A DNA stretch of 64,000 nucleotides from Azolla pinnata. Taxonomy: Eukaryota > Streptophyta > Polypodiopsida > Salviniales > Salviniaceae. The notes beneath the pieces are model-generated. The model worked only from the letters and a program-made list of their open reading frames with translations. It had not been told where the DNA came from and ran no database searches. The stretch is taken from positions 98,630 to 162,629 of the forward strand of contig JBBBWG010014445.1 in assembly GCA_037176905.1 (NCBI GenBank). The letters are read 5' to 3'. Positions 36,651-48,600 of this stretch are shown here, in pieces (the stretch's first letter is position 1; each line of letters starts with the position of its first letter). A program made the translations under genes and the position numbers.

Positions 36651-38080
36651 CATGCCACAACTACTGATTCTTCATGATCACACATCATCATCGGCATGGT
36701 GATCAGGCATCCATCATTCACAGCAGAAGCAGTAGGATGCCACAATCGACGATTAGAAAACGTTTTTTCGGTAAAAATACGAAGCCTGCTGGGTTTGGAT
36801 TGGATTGGATGGACACTGGGATCTGGAAGGGAACAGGTTTTGCCCACAAAACAAGGCTTGCCATTGCGTGCATACATGCATGCTATGCATATATACGCAC
36901 GCCCACATACATACTACACACATGCATGCATGCATGCGGGTCGATGATGATGTTGGTTGATCGGCAATGACCACGATTTGAGAATGTTGCCGATGGAAAT
37001 GCGTTCTTCTGCCGAAACAGAAGAAAGAAAGAAAGAGAAGGAAACAAACAAACGATGCCCTCGGATCTATGCATGGTTACAGGCAGACAAACAGACAGAG
37101 CAGACTCCCAGAGGAATCCTCCTGCTACGCGACCGATTCAATCCAGCCTAACATTAGCACGCAAACAAGTTGCTCTGTACAGATAATGTATGGTCCGATC
37201 GATACTTTTTGGATCATCCTGGACCCTTGTGAAACCCGTGCCTCGAGGTAAAGAGAGACGGATAGCACCCAAACACATGCAACATGCACCATGCATGCAT
37301 GTTCTGAGACAGAAAACGAACGGCTTGAATCTGGATCCGATTCCAGACACGATCGCATACAGTGGTTGGTATGGCACAAGAGCACGCTCTGTTTGTTCGT
37401 CTGCTCTCTAGACGGTGGGGCCGACTGATGCCATGTTGCCGATGGATGGGTCCAAAAACACGCTTTGAATAGCTTCGCGGATAAGTTTGGCCGCGAAATC
37501 AAGCAGGACTTGCAGGGTTCCTGTAACTCTGCTTTGATGATGGTATCAGCCCACGATTAATCGGCCGTTTGTTGCTTGTTATCATCGATTAATCGGTGGA
37601 TTAACGGATTGGCTAATCACAAATGTTAATGGGTTCTAGCCTTAATTCCGACTGATCTTCAGAGCAGGAAGACGAGAATGGGGAAAGGGCAAAAGCGTCT
37701 CGCGGAAGAAAAGAACAAGACGACAACGAGTCGAGTGGCGAGACTGTGGAAGATTCCTCCCGTCATCTAGCCTTCGTCTTCCTCTCTCTCTCTCTCTCTC
37801 TTTTCCGACGTTTTTATCCCCACCACTTGAATGCGTCCAACAGTGATCGACGAGACGTTGACAGATGCCACCCATGATTCTGTTGGACCCCAGACGTTCA
37901 GTGTTCAAGGTTCAAGGTTTAGGGTTTAGGGATTAGGGTTTAAGACTTTAGGGTTGAAGGCCCTTTTTTTCCTTGTTCCTTGGCTTGTCTCTCTACACGA
38001 GAACCAAGCCCTTGTGATCGATCTGCTTCTGAAACTCCTGACCAAACGTTCGAGTTTGAGGTTCAAGGCTCAAGGTTTAG
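36650..38080. other. Intergenic, no gene recognised
   Basis: It contains CATG-type microsatellites (36860-36945), a doubled CGATTAATCGG motif near 37555 and 37590, a CT microsatellite (37783-37803), and TTTAGGG-like units at 37914-37950. Short open frames resemble no family. Confidence 0.5.
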
Positions 38081-38084
38081 GATT

Positions 38085-38400
38085 CTGTTGAACTCTAGGA
38101 GCACTCCCGATCGAGTCTGATGAAATACGAGCTCAAGCCTCAAACTCCCGATCGATTCTAATGAACTACGAGCTCAAGCCTCAGATGAACTGAGAGCTCA
38201 AGCCTCAAACTCCCGATCGACTCTGATGAACTAGGAGCTCAAGGTTCAAACTCCTGATCGATTCTGATGAACTAGGAGCTCAAGGTTCAAACTCCTGATC
38301 GATTCTGATGAACTAGGATCTCAAGGTTCAAACTCCTAATCGATTCTGATGAACTAGGAGCTCGAGGTTCAAGGTTTAAGGTTTAGGGTTTAGGGTTTAA
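38085..38400. repeat. ~46-bp satellite bordered by TTTAGGG-like motifs
   Basis: Six to seven units with core CTCCTGATCGATTCTGATGA and ACTAGGAGCTCAAGGTTCAA; the inner ones are nearly identical. Plant-type telomere-like units flank both sides (37914-37950 and 38373-38400). Confidence 0.85.
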
Positions 38401-41400
38401 GACCCTGCTCTTCTTTATCTCCCCCCCTGTCTTGCCTCTTTGCACGGGAATGAGCCCTTTGTGAACTAATCTACTACAAGTTTCTACCTGACATTCAAAT
38501 GCATCTTTCATGTACAGAAAGGTCAAAGATTCGAGGCTCTCACCTTCTCTCTCTTTCTCTGTGACACTCAATCTTCAAAGATCTGAGACTTCTTGTTCCA
38601 ATGCCCGATGGATCGGAGGAAATCCGCTTGGATTGAGCTTGCTTTGACTAATTCCTTCCAATCCGAATTCTCCAGCTTTGAGAGTGTGAGCCGCCAGGAC
38701 TTCTCGCGAACCACAAAGATGACCACCATTGGTGTCTCTGCCGTTGCCGATCTCGTGCCTTCATTTTTCTCTGCCGATGCGTTGCTCTGTTCTAGTGCCT
38801 TGCTTGTGTCATTTAAACCCATCTCGAAATCTTTCTTATCTTTGCTCAAGTCAAAGTTTTACGGGTTGCCTTTCTCTTTCCTTTAGCTGTATTGTGTAGC
38901 CTTAATATCCAGGTTGTCGTCTTCCCTGTCATCGCAAACCTTATTCATATCAATCTTTCCAGTTTTTCCTACCTTTCTTTGTCCCGTTCGGATCATTTTT
39001 GCTATTATTTCATCAACCATATCCGAGTTTGATTTGTTCATATGATTTAGTTTTGTTGATCCTATTTGAGTCAATTTCTGCCAGCCTCATGTGGGCCATT
39101 TTTTCCTTTATTTGGGTCTCAATCTTTTTCCTCCTTCTTGAATGTGAGAGTACTAGTCAACATACAGTCAAACACTCAATTATCCCATAAACTAATGTTA
39201 AAGTGTCATTTAAACCTAATATTTGTATATACACATCCATACATTGTTTATATATATACATTTTTTTTTCATTGAATTTAACCTACAATCCTCACTTTCA
39301 CTCTCAACTTGTTGTCATTGACTAGGTTATCAAATGGATAAAAATCTATACTAGAGCCTTAAATTTTTAACTTATCATCTTTTGAGGCCCTTTATAATTT
39401 GATTAGAACTTTCGATTTAGCAATACGTTTTAATAACCTTTATATGATATTTTAATATCCATTAAAAAAAGCATGAATGGAATCCAATTTCATTTAATTG
39501 TTTAAATAAATAGTTTTGTTTTATTCATTAACAAATGTAATTGTATCTAGTCTTTGATCTTACGCATAACATTGACGAATGTGAATATTTTGACCTTGTA
39601 TATTGTCTGTTGTAGCTTAACAAGTTTGAAACTAATTGTCTATAATTAATATTCATTCTAAAAAAAAGTTATTATCATGATTATCACAATATATCATTTG
39701 ATTAATAATATTTTTCATGTTGCTAAACACTAGGTGAAGTAAATACTTACATCAAAATGTGAGATTGGTTAAAACACAAATAGAACATGTCATTAAGCTC
39801 TAAGCATATGTCGACACTTATTGTATATTAATTGATTGTTTGTCCTTCTCTAATATCTCACTAGCAAATGTCTATTTATAATTAATCACGTAAAAGTAAT
39901 ATTTTTTTGTTAGTTAAATGATATCTTCATAAACCATAAAAGTTTGTCAAATATTCTTGCTCGATATCATACTTCAATGAATCTGTATGCCTGCTTTTTG
40001 CTCTAAGTATTTTTCACCCAAGGTTAATTGTATACTTTTAAAAACATTTTACTTGGTTCTGCGCTTGAAAAGAACTTTCTTGATATAGTTCTACTAGTTG
40101 GTTCCACTATAACCTATTCAAAGGTATCTCCAAAAACTCAAAATTAACAATCATGATCAACCCTAAGTGAGGAATTTATATCATGTTTGTGTGTACTTGT
40201 CATTGTTTTTTGCTTAGACTTTACATTATTTGATTATGGATTGACTAGCCATAGTAAAGATTCAAGAATGACCTTTTGATTAACTAGTTAACTAGTGAAA
40301 TGGTACTCCAAATACAACCCACACATTTTGACAAAATATTTTTTTACCCAAATCTTACTTGAGAGTCAGCTAATCAAATTGATCTTAATCAATCATTGAC
40401 TAAGAGTCATCTGATTGTCTCTTTTCATTTTCCTCTTCAATTAAATCTTGATACAAATGAACTATTATCTTGATGATTTCTACCCCATGTATGGACTTTG
40501 GAGGTAACTATTATACAAATATGTAGAAGTACAAGTATATAATAGAGGGCATAAATAAACTTTTACATGTAATATAATTATAAAAAAGCGTATAACTTTG
40601 CGTTAAACTTGAGGTTAACCTTATGACAAACTCGTGTAAAAGATATTTTGAAAGACATTTGATGCATATTTTAATTTGACTAAAAAAAACCATAAGAAAA
40701 TTTGTGCCTATAGCCACAATACTTTATGTGATATTTAATACATCTAAATTATATATATACTAGTTGTGACAAACGTTTTTTTATAGAGTTTCAAATTTGA
40801 TACACAATTAACACAATACATTTGCAATTGACACAATGCATCCACGTATAACATCCAATTTGACATTCAATTGTCGTAACTTTGATAAGATGTATATATA
40901 TACAATTTGTCGTAACTTGGGCCAAATTGGTCGCAAAATTTGTTATTATTTTATTATACATTCAGTTGATCATTTTTTTGAGTTTGTTAGCAAAATATTT
41001 TAATTAAAAGTACTTATTCCCCTTTAAATATTAAGTTTGACTTCATATGCTCATAGATCACCAAGTGTTATAAGAGTTACGATATTAAAATGGGTTTGTC
41101 CAATGTTGCCAAATAATTTATTTTTTTATAGCTTAGCTTATTGTTATGTTAGTATTTACTTTGGTTCATAAGGTGATGGTTATAATATATTATCACATCT
41201 TTTATTAAAGTTAAAATGTCATGCTATAATCTTCAAAGATTGTAAAAAGGACTTGTGATTCTTTATTTATAATCAATTTTTGAGTGATAGAACTAGACAT
41301 GACTTTGAATAACTTAAGTAACAAATAAAGTACCGTTACCATTTTGTAAAAAACTAATATCTAAACTTGATCTAAACATATGAAGTTCAGTATCATTTTG

Positions 41401-41600
41401 TCTAATATGACTACGTGATTTGTTTTACTTGACGATCAAGCTCAATGATTATATATTTTGGTAGTGACGAGTGTAAACACGCTTTCGGAAGTTTTTTTTT
41501 CTAACTTTTATATAGTCTTATAATTGTAATAAATTATATCTTCTTGTTTATTCTCTTAATAATACATTCAATAAAGAGTAATTGTGTTTTCCCTTTCATC
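38400..41600. other. AT-rich intergenic DNA
   Basis: From about 38900 the sequence becomes strongly AT-rich and gene-free. A 93-codon open frame on the minus strand at 38568-38849 (Lys/Ser/Glu-rich) resembles no family I can name. The AT-rich block may be the left part of the degraded Copia element to its right, but I could not find its left end. Confidence 0.45.
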
Positions 41601-43280
41601 TTTATTTCCTCTGCATCAACATTATATTTGTGACCTAATAGTGGTGTCAAAGTGCGTAGAGGAAGCTACCATGATAGTTCGCTATATCTGCAACCTAGTG
41701 AACATATTATGTAGTCTGGTTGCAACTATCCTTCTTTGGTTGGTACTTCAGGCGAATTTCATATTCTATTTGTTAACATTTTGTTGCATTTTTTCACTAC
41801 GTTGTCGCGTTGTTCCGCGCGTGCGGTCGGAAGGGGCGGGACCACGGGGTTCCTGGACTGAGGAATGTCAAGCAGAGGGAGACGCAGACGAGCGACGCAA
41901 CAGCTGTGGGGCGAGCGAAAGTTGTGGACGCAAGCCGGGCTCACGTCGTCCCGTGAGCCCTCAGGAACCCGGGACCGCAGATTTCCCGATGACCGGAATG
42001 ACAGGGGAGGCCGTAAGACCGTAAGCACACGGATCCGACGAAAACACTGTTTATACAAAGAAACCCGGGTTGTTACAGACTAACGGAATACACGGCGGCT
42101 GCGAGATGGAGATCTGCCGGGAGCACACGGGCGTCCCGCGGAACAGATGCAGCCTCTCGAGTCCTAGAACCGGAAAGTGAGGAGAGACTGTGGCCGTAAT
42201 CCAGCAGCACTCCGTCCTCCAAACCCCAAAAGACCCCCCCCCTTTCTCCAAACCTCCAGCTTTTATAGCCAAAGTCGGGAGGTCGTTACAACCACCCTCT
42301 TTCCGATGCTTTCACATCGCCGACCTAGCCTAGCGTCCATTAATACCAACCGACCTAGTCCTAGATTCCATTCAGATCGGCCAACCTATCCAGACCTAGA
42401 TTCCTTCGCGTCAGCCGGCCTATCCTAGCGGCCCGAATTCCGTTCAAATAGGTCGGCCTACCCGGTAGGCCCGATTCTTTTCAGACCTGCTGATCCCTTT
42501 GAAGCCGACCTCTTTCCGGGGAATCTCGCTAATTCCGCCTAGGGACGGTTTTCTTCATGACAACGTGCTATTATAATCCAACTTATCATCAAACTCATAA
42601 TTGGTCCTTATTATTTACATTTATAAAATAACCTTGATAATATTACGTACCTTTTGTAGGCATCCAAGATGCACCATGTACTAATAGCAAAAGAGTTGTG
42701 GAATGTAGTTTAGAGTATAGAAAAACACCTTACAATTGTTGATGATGCAAATTCTATTGAGGTTGTTGATGTTATGACTGCTACTCATGTTAGGCCGGTT
42801 TCTATTACACCGACCATAGAGGAATGTGGTTGGAATTATAAAGATGCATAAACTTGTGCATTTAATATAACTTTGTCACTTCTACGCAATCCATTTATTC
42901 ACTCACAAAATAACTATAAGGAAGCTTGGGATGTTCTTACATTTTTATATCAAGCACGAAATGAGGAACATGTTGCTTATCTTCGAAAGCAATTGGAGAG
43001 TGAGCATATAAATGAAAGCAGATTCTATGGATATTTTATAGACAAAATTAAAGACTCAGAGGAACAATTGATTCTTATTGATGTAAGTCTTACCTATTAG
43101 GTCGCTTATACAAATCGCTTTTAATAGCCTTTTGGATTCTTATCAAAGTTTTGAATCTAGTACTTGATTGATGATGAAAGGCAATCCAAATGCAAGAGCA
43201 TTTGCAATCTCTATTTTGGCGGCAATACTATCAATGTGCCAAGGACCCCTCTTATCCAATGATTTAACACTCAACAACAA
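41600..43280 (+). mobile_element. Copia-type LTR retrotransposon fossil (gag region)
   Basis: A broken, old fragment. A sequence resembling an LTR end followed by a diverged tRNA-Met-type primer-binding region lies near 41620-41655. Further right, 42870-43085 translates to a Copia gag core (KEAWDVLTFLYQARNE, then KIKDSEEQLILID). Only the gag part is recognisable; no integrase or reverse transcriptase was seen. Several breaks. Outer limits are uncertain. It is split by the solo LTR at 41803-42562. Confidence 0.65.
41803..42562 (-). mobile_element. Solo LTR (Gypsy-like) nested in the Copia fossil
   Basis: A 760-bp GC-rich block inside AT-rich DNA begins TGTC and ends GACA (canonical TG...CA ends) and is flanked by ACGT on both sides (41799-41802 and 42563-42566), a likely target duplication. 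Read on the minus strand it starts TGTCATGAAGAAAACCG, and a TATAAAAG box lies about 300 bp inside, as expected for an LTR promoter. No internal genes. Younger than the Copia fragment it interrupts. Family inferred only from the end sequence. Confidence 0.65.
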
Positions 43281-44580
43281 GACAAATGCATTCTTGAAGG
43301 CCTCGTGAGAAACCTACCAACTATTGCTTCCAACTTTTATGTCAATCTATGGGCACCCAATAAACCAATCCAATATGTTAGAACTATTTCCTTTGTTGCT
43401 ACATATCCTAGATACGACTCTTTGTAATCTTACCTTTTTTGTTTCACATTCGTTGAATACATAAGTCAAATTTATCCCATATGCAAATACTATATTTTTA
43501 AGAGCTTTCATGTAAAAGTGCTCTCGGCTTATAGATGGGAGAACGAAACATGTAAGTATTGCGACTACAACAACTTGTATATAGTCGTAGCTGTTAATAC
43601 AAAACAACATAATTAGTGCGCTAATAACATAATTAGGGTTGTAACTTGCTTGTTCACTAAGAGGGTGATACATCCAAGATCTCCTGCTTTGATACTTTAA
43701 GTGTTCTGGGGTTAGAACCTCACGATGTTGTAGTCTAACTGAACTTCCAAATCTTAACGCTATCTATATGTGGCCGCTTTATTAGCACAAACGGACATGT
43801 GGGCATGCGATCTTGTGGCTTGCTTATCACCGCCGTCTCTTTATCCTCTAACTTTGGTCGCAACGAGAATGTGCTGTGTTTTAGTAGTCTCATATTATTA
43901 TATCTCAAACAATTATTGCTTCGATGGCTTATTGCTACCGTTGGAAAAGGGCCCAATCGTGCTCTCGTTGCCGAAGATGCCCCACAACGCCTCATTATGA
44001 AGAGGGGAAAGTGAGTGATCGTTTGCTTAACTTGGTCACAAAGTATGATGGATTACACGAGAGAAGCCTCACTGCGATGATCGATCGTTCCTAGCTTGCG
44101 ATTCAATCGACGGGCTAGAAATGATTGGATAATCATCGAGTGCTAGAGAGCTGTCGAAGCAAAGATGTCCGTATGCGCTCCATCAGCCTTGAAGCCTTGG
44201 ATTCGTCGATGCATCATCTACATGGCATGTCCAAGGGCATCTGCATAGTGAGCATGAGGCGCCCCTCAGAGGCATCGAAATGGTTGGAGATGCTTTGGGA
44301 TTGTTTATCACTCGTCTAGGGTTTAACCTGCATATTTGATTTGGGATTAACTTGTTTGTGTCCATTGATCCGGGATTACCTTGTGTCTATTTTGATCTGC
44401 GATTAACTTGTTTGTGTCCATTAATTCGATATTAACTTGCGTCCATTTGATTTGGGATTAACTTGTTTGCGTCCACGGATCTGGGACTGACTTGCGGTTC
44501 GAGTTGTGTTAGTTGATGATTTGGAGTTCGATAATTCCCATTGTCAGCACGAGATTAGTTGAACTCTTCGTGATAGCGAT
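43280..44580. other. Intergenic, short repeats, no gene recognised
   Basis: Part of 43280-43700 may still belong to the Copia fossil. At 44320-44480 there are about five diverged ~45-bp units with core GGGATTAACTTGTTTGTGTC. The open frames at 43735-44014 resemble no family. Confidence 0.5.
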
Positions 44581-44589
44581 GCGGTAACC

Positions 44590-45530
44590 ATGGTGTGACA
44601 TCCATGCACATACACATACATGCCAAGGCCACATCCACATCCACATGCATGACCCATCCATCCATCCATCCAGAGGCGCATCCACATGCATGATCCATCC
44701 ATCCATCCATCCAAAGGCACATACACATGCACGATCCATCCATCCATCCATCCATCCAGAGGCACATACACACATGCATGATCCATCCATCCAGAGGCAC
44801 ATACACATGCATGACCATGCATCCATCCGTCCATACCCATACATAGCCACATACGCAATGCATGATCCATCCATACATCGACACATGCATATACACGATC
44901 CATCCATTCATCCACCCATACATATCGATACACACACAATGCATGATCCACCCATGCATCCATCCATATCCATACATGGGCACATTCACACGCATGATCA
45001 ATCCATGCATCCATCCAGATCCATACATAGGCACATTCACATGCATGATCCACCCATGCATCCATCCATATCCATACATAGGCACATTTACACGCATGAT
45101 CCACCCATGCATCCATCCATATCCATACATAGGCACATTTACACGCATGATCCACCCATGCATCCATCCATATCCATACATAGGCACATTCACATGCATG
45201 ATCCATCCACACATAGTCACATTCACATGCATGATCCATCCATGCATACGGCCATCCATATCCATACATAGGCACATTCACATGCATGATCCATCCACAC
45301 ATAGTCACATTCACATGCATGATCCATCCATGCATATGGCCATCCATATCCATACATAGTCACATTCACATGCATGATCCATCCATGCATATGGCCATCC
45401 ATATCCATACATAGGCACATTCACATGCATGATCCATCCATGCATATGGCCATCCATATCCATACATAGGCACATTCACATGCATGATCCACCTCATCAC
45501 ATACATACATGTGCACCCATGCATGCATGC
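44590..45530. repeat. ~55-bp CATCC minisatellite upstream of auxilin-like gene
   Basis: ATCC/CATG-rich DNA that at its right side becomes a regular 55-bp array (GCATGATCC at 45372, 45427 and 45482) containing CATCCATATCCATACATAGG. It ends about 110 bp before the start codon at 45641. Open frames across it on both strands (up to 269 codons) are repeat artefacts. Confidence 0.9.
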
Positions 45531-45640
45531 ATGGATAGTACAAATAAAACGGAGAAAGACCCTTTTGGGCGATTCCTCCGCCTCTCTTTCTGACACACCA
45601 ATGGCACCATGAATTCCCTCCTGTTCTGAAAGACAGCGCC

Positions 45641-48600
45641 ATGGCTCGCTCATTGCTCTCAAAACCTGATTTGGGTCCCAGAAACAATGGCCCTCGGAGC
45701 AAACCCAAGAGTGGAAACAGCTTCGCATCCGACCAGATGATGTTCTATGCCGATATCTTCGGCAGCATTCCAAAGTATACCCCTCCTTCCTACACCTCTG
45801 TGTTTGCTGACGCATTGCAACAACAAATCGCGTCTTCAAGCTTTGGAGGTGGATATGTAATTAAGCAGAAGGCATCGGTAGACATAAAAGGAGTTCCCTC
45901 TTCTCCATCACAAAACTCCCAGCAGGCACACACAGCTCAAGAGAATGATAATAGTTATGGTCATGAGAGCATTAGGGTTGGAAGGTCAGAAGGACATGGA
46001 AGAATCACTACCATTTCATATGCTGATGTGTTTGGCGACATTTCGTCGATATCTGCAGCTTCGTCAGGTCCTGAAATTCTTTCGGATTTGCTCGGGTAAG
46101 TCCAATAATCTGCATAATAGATAGCCATTTATACCTAAATGGAGTCTATGGGTTTCTAAACTTGCATATTCTTCCGCTAATGGTTATTGATAGTGTGAAT
46201 AACTATGGTATTGACGTAGACCCATGGCAGACTCATTGGACAATATTGAAATGCGAATAGCTTTGTGGAGACATGAACATTGGGGCTTTATTGTTCGTCG
46301 TTGCAATTTTCAAACAGAATTAAATGTTAACACTGTAGATAGCTGTGACTTAAGAGTTTGGCTGGATAGCTATGGCCAAATGGTTTACAATAACATCAAA
46401 TGTGTACGTATGTCTTGCATCAACATGTGTCAACGGTTAATGACTCTACAATGTTGCTAAACGGAGAGCGTTACAGCATGGATACCTACGTTGCAGAAGA
46501 ATACCTAGTCGGGAAAGTCTATAGGTTCCGATTAACCTCATTTCTTGGACCATATACATTCAGGCTCTTGTCAATCAAAGCTATGGTGTGAACACAGGCT
46601 GTATGTCAAGCTGATATTTTGATAGGGTTACACCATTGCGAATTGCTAGAGGAAAACAACACCAAGGCTTTGTATTTGTCATTGTAATAGAGAAATTTGT
46701 CAGCAGTGCAGACAGCTATGTCTTGAGAGTCTGGTATTAGAGACCATGGGCGAGTGGTTCACAATGGGACTAAATGTGTGCATAACTCTTACATCAACTC
46801 ATCAAATGGAGAGGTTTACAGTATGAGTGCATATGCTGTAGGAGATTACCTGGTCTGAGAAGTTAACTGATACCAATTAATCTGAGTAATATGACTACTG
46901 ATTGATGTCCAAGTTATTGTCCATCAAATAGTTATTGATCTTATCCCTGATATAATTGCCTTGGTATATCTCAATAGCGATTCTGGCCTACTATATACTT
47001 GATAATACTTGGATAGTGTTCTTACTGTAGCCATCCATACTTTGGCTAACAAAATGTGCATGATTGGCCTAATTGCTTTTGCAAACCTATATATGCCTGT
47101 TAACCTGAGCACTACTTGATTATCTCCACTCTGGCTATTTGATTAGCTAACTGTCTGGCTTCACCTACACCATTACTGTCCAGACTCTGTGTACTGCCTG
47201 TAACCCTGGGATTAATTCATACGTATGCTAGTCAAATCCTACGTCTTTGTCTATAACATGTTTTTCAAAAGAATAGTGTTTTGTGTCCATGCCAACTAAA
47301 TGAGCGTCCATGCCATTCATGACCGTTTGTGGCCAATTCACTTTGTGATTCCTTGATATTACCATTTTCTCAATGGATAAGCATCACAAATTCGATTAGG
47401 TGTGTGTTCTGTAGTAGACAGGGCTGGATACATTTTCTATATCAGTCTCCTCTCTAAGAAAATTTATGTTTTGTTTGATTTAGAGGCACACTGAAGACAA
47501 ACTCCTCTTTTATACTTGTGCATTAACCTCGACCCATTTGAATGCAAAGAATCTAAGAAAATTAAAATACATGAATTGATGTTGTTAGGAATGAAGGAAA
47601 TCATCTCAAACCATCCAGGCTGGACATCAGAAAAGACTCACTTTTATTTGGAGAGGAATTGGTAAATGTAGCAAAGCCTGCTCCTCACACCTTCACAAGT
47701 TCCTTCAAAGATTCAGCTTTAATTGGAAAGGACAAAAAAATGCACAATGATAGTGATGGGAATGTTAGAATGGCTAGATCTGGAGCTAAAAAACCCACAC
47801 CTGGTGCAAGAGAAGAAGCACAAAAGGAAGACGCAGATCCTTCTTTCTTTGATGAGAAGCTGAATCATCGAACTTTGAAGCCTGCAGAATATACATACTC
47901 TACTTGCATAGAGAAAAACCACGTGTTAAAGCATAGTTTGAGTTCCCGAGAGGCAAGAAAACACAGAAGAACTATGTCATTGAGTAACCCGAACATCCAC
48001 AAACCCTCTTCTAATGTTGAAAGTGCTATACTTCCAATAGATTCTTCTCAACCTCAGAGGAATGATATGTTCTGGGTTTCCATAGGTGATGTGAAACTGA
48101 TTACTGAGCCCAGTGCTTCTCCGGCTCCAGCGAGACCACCTCCTTCACCTGGTTCCAGGACTAAAAATGTTCACCGTGAGTCTTTTGAGACTAAGATTCA
48201 GTCAATGAATGTAAATGAAGCTAGGGGCACAACTAATGCTAGTACAGTTTCTGAAGAACTGGTGGTAGATGTTTCAGCAAATCAGGCGGATGGAATAAAG
48301 GATGTTTTAACATGTGTGCCAGCAGAAAGGATGGAGGGAGGTGCAGACATGTTGGCATCATCCCTGGATGTGGCAAATGACACTGTAGATGCATCAGAAG
48401 AAGGCCTGCACAATGATTCACCTAGGGTTACAAAAAGGAGTGTGGATGAAATGAGAGGAGTAAATGATGGGTCTACTATGTATATTACCAAAGGAAGAAT
48501 GGGAGGAATCCTAAACAGCATGAGTGATCCAAAAACCAACATAGAAAAGATAAAGGAAAGTGCACAGATGATTGTAGCAGGAAGTGCAGAGAGAACCGCA

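Noticed and set aside
44544-45359. Several long open frames on both strands
   Set aside because: They all fall in the ATCC/CATG minisatellite; a 55-bp or short-period repeat without stop codons stays open in many frames.
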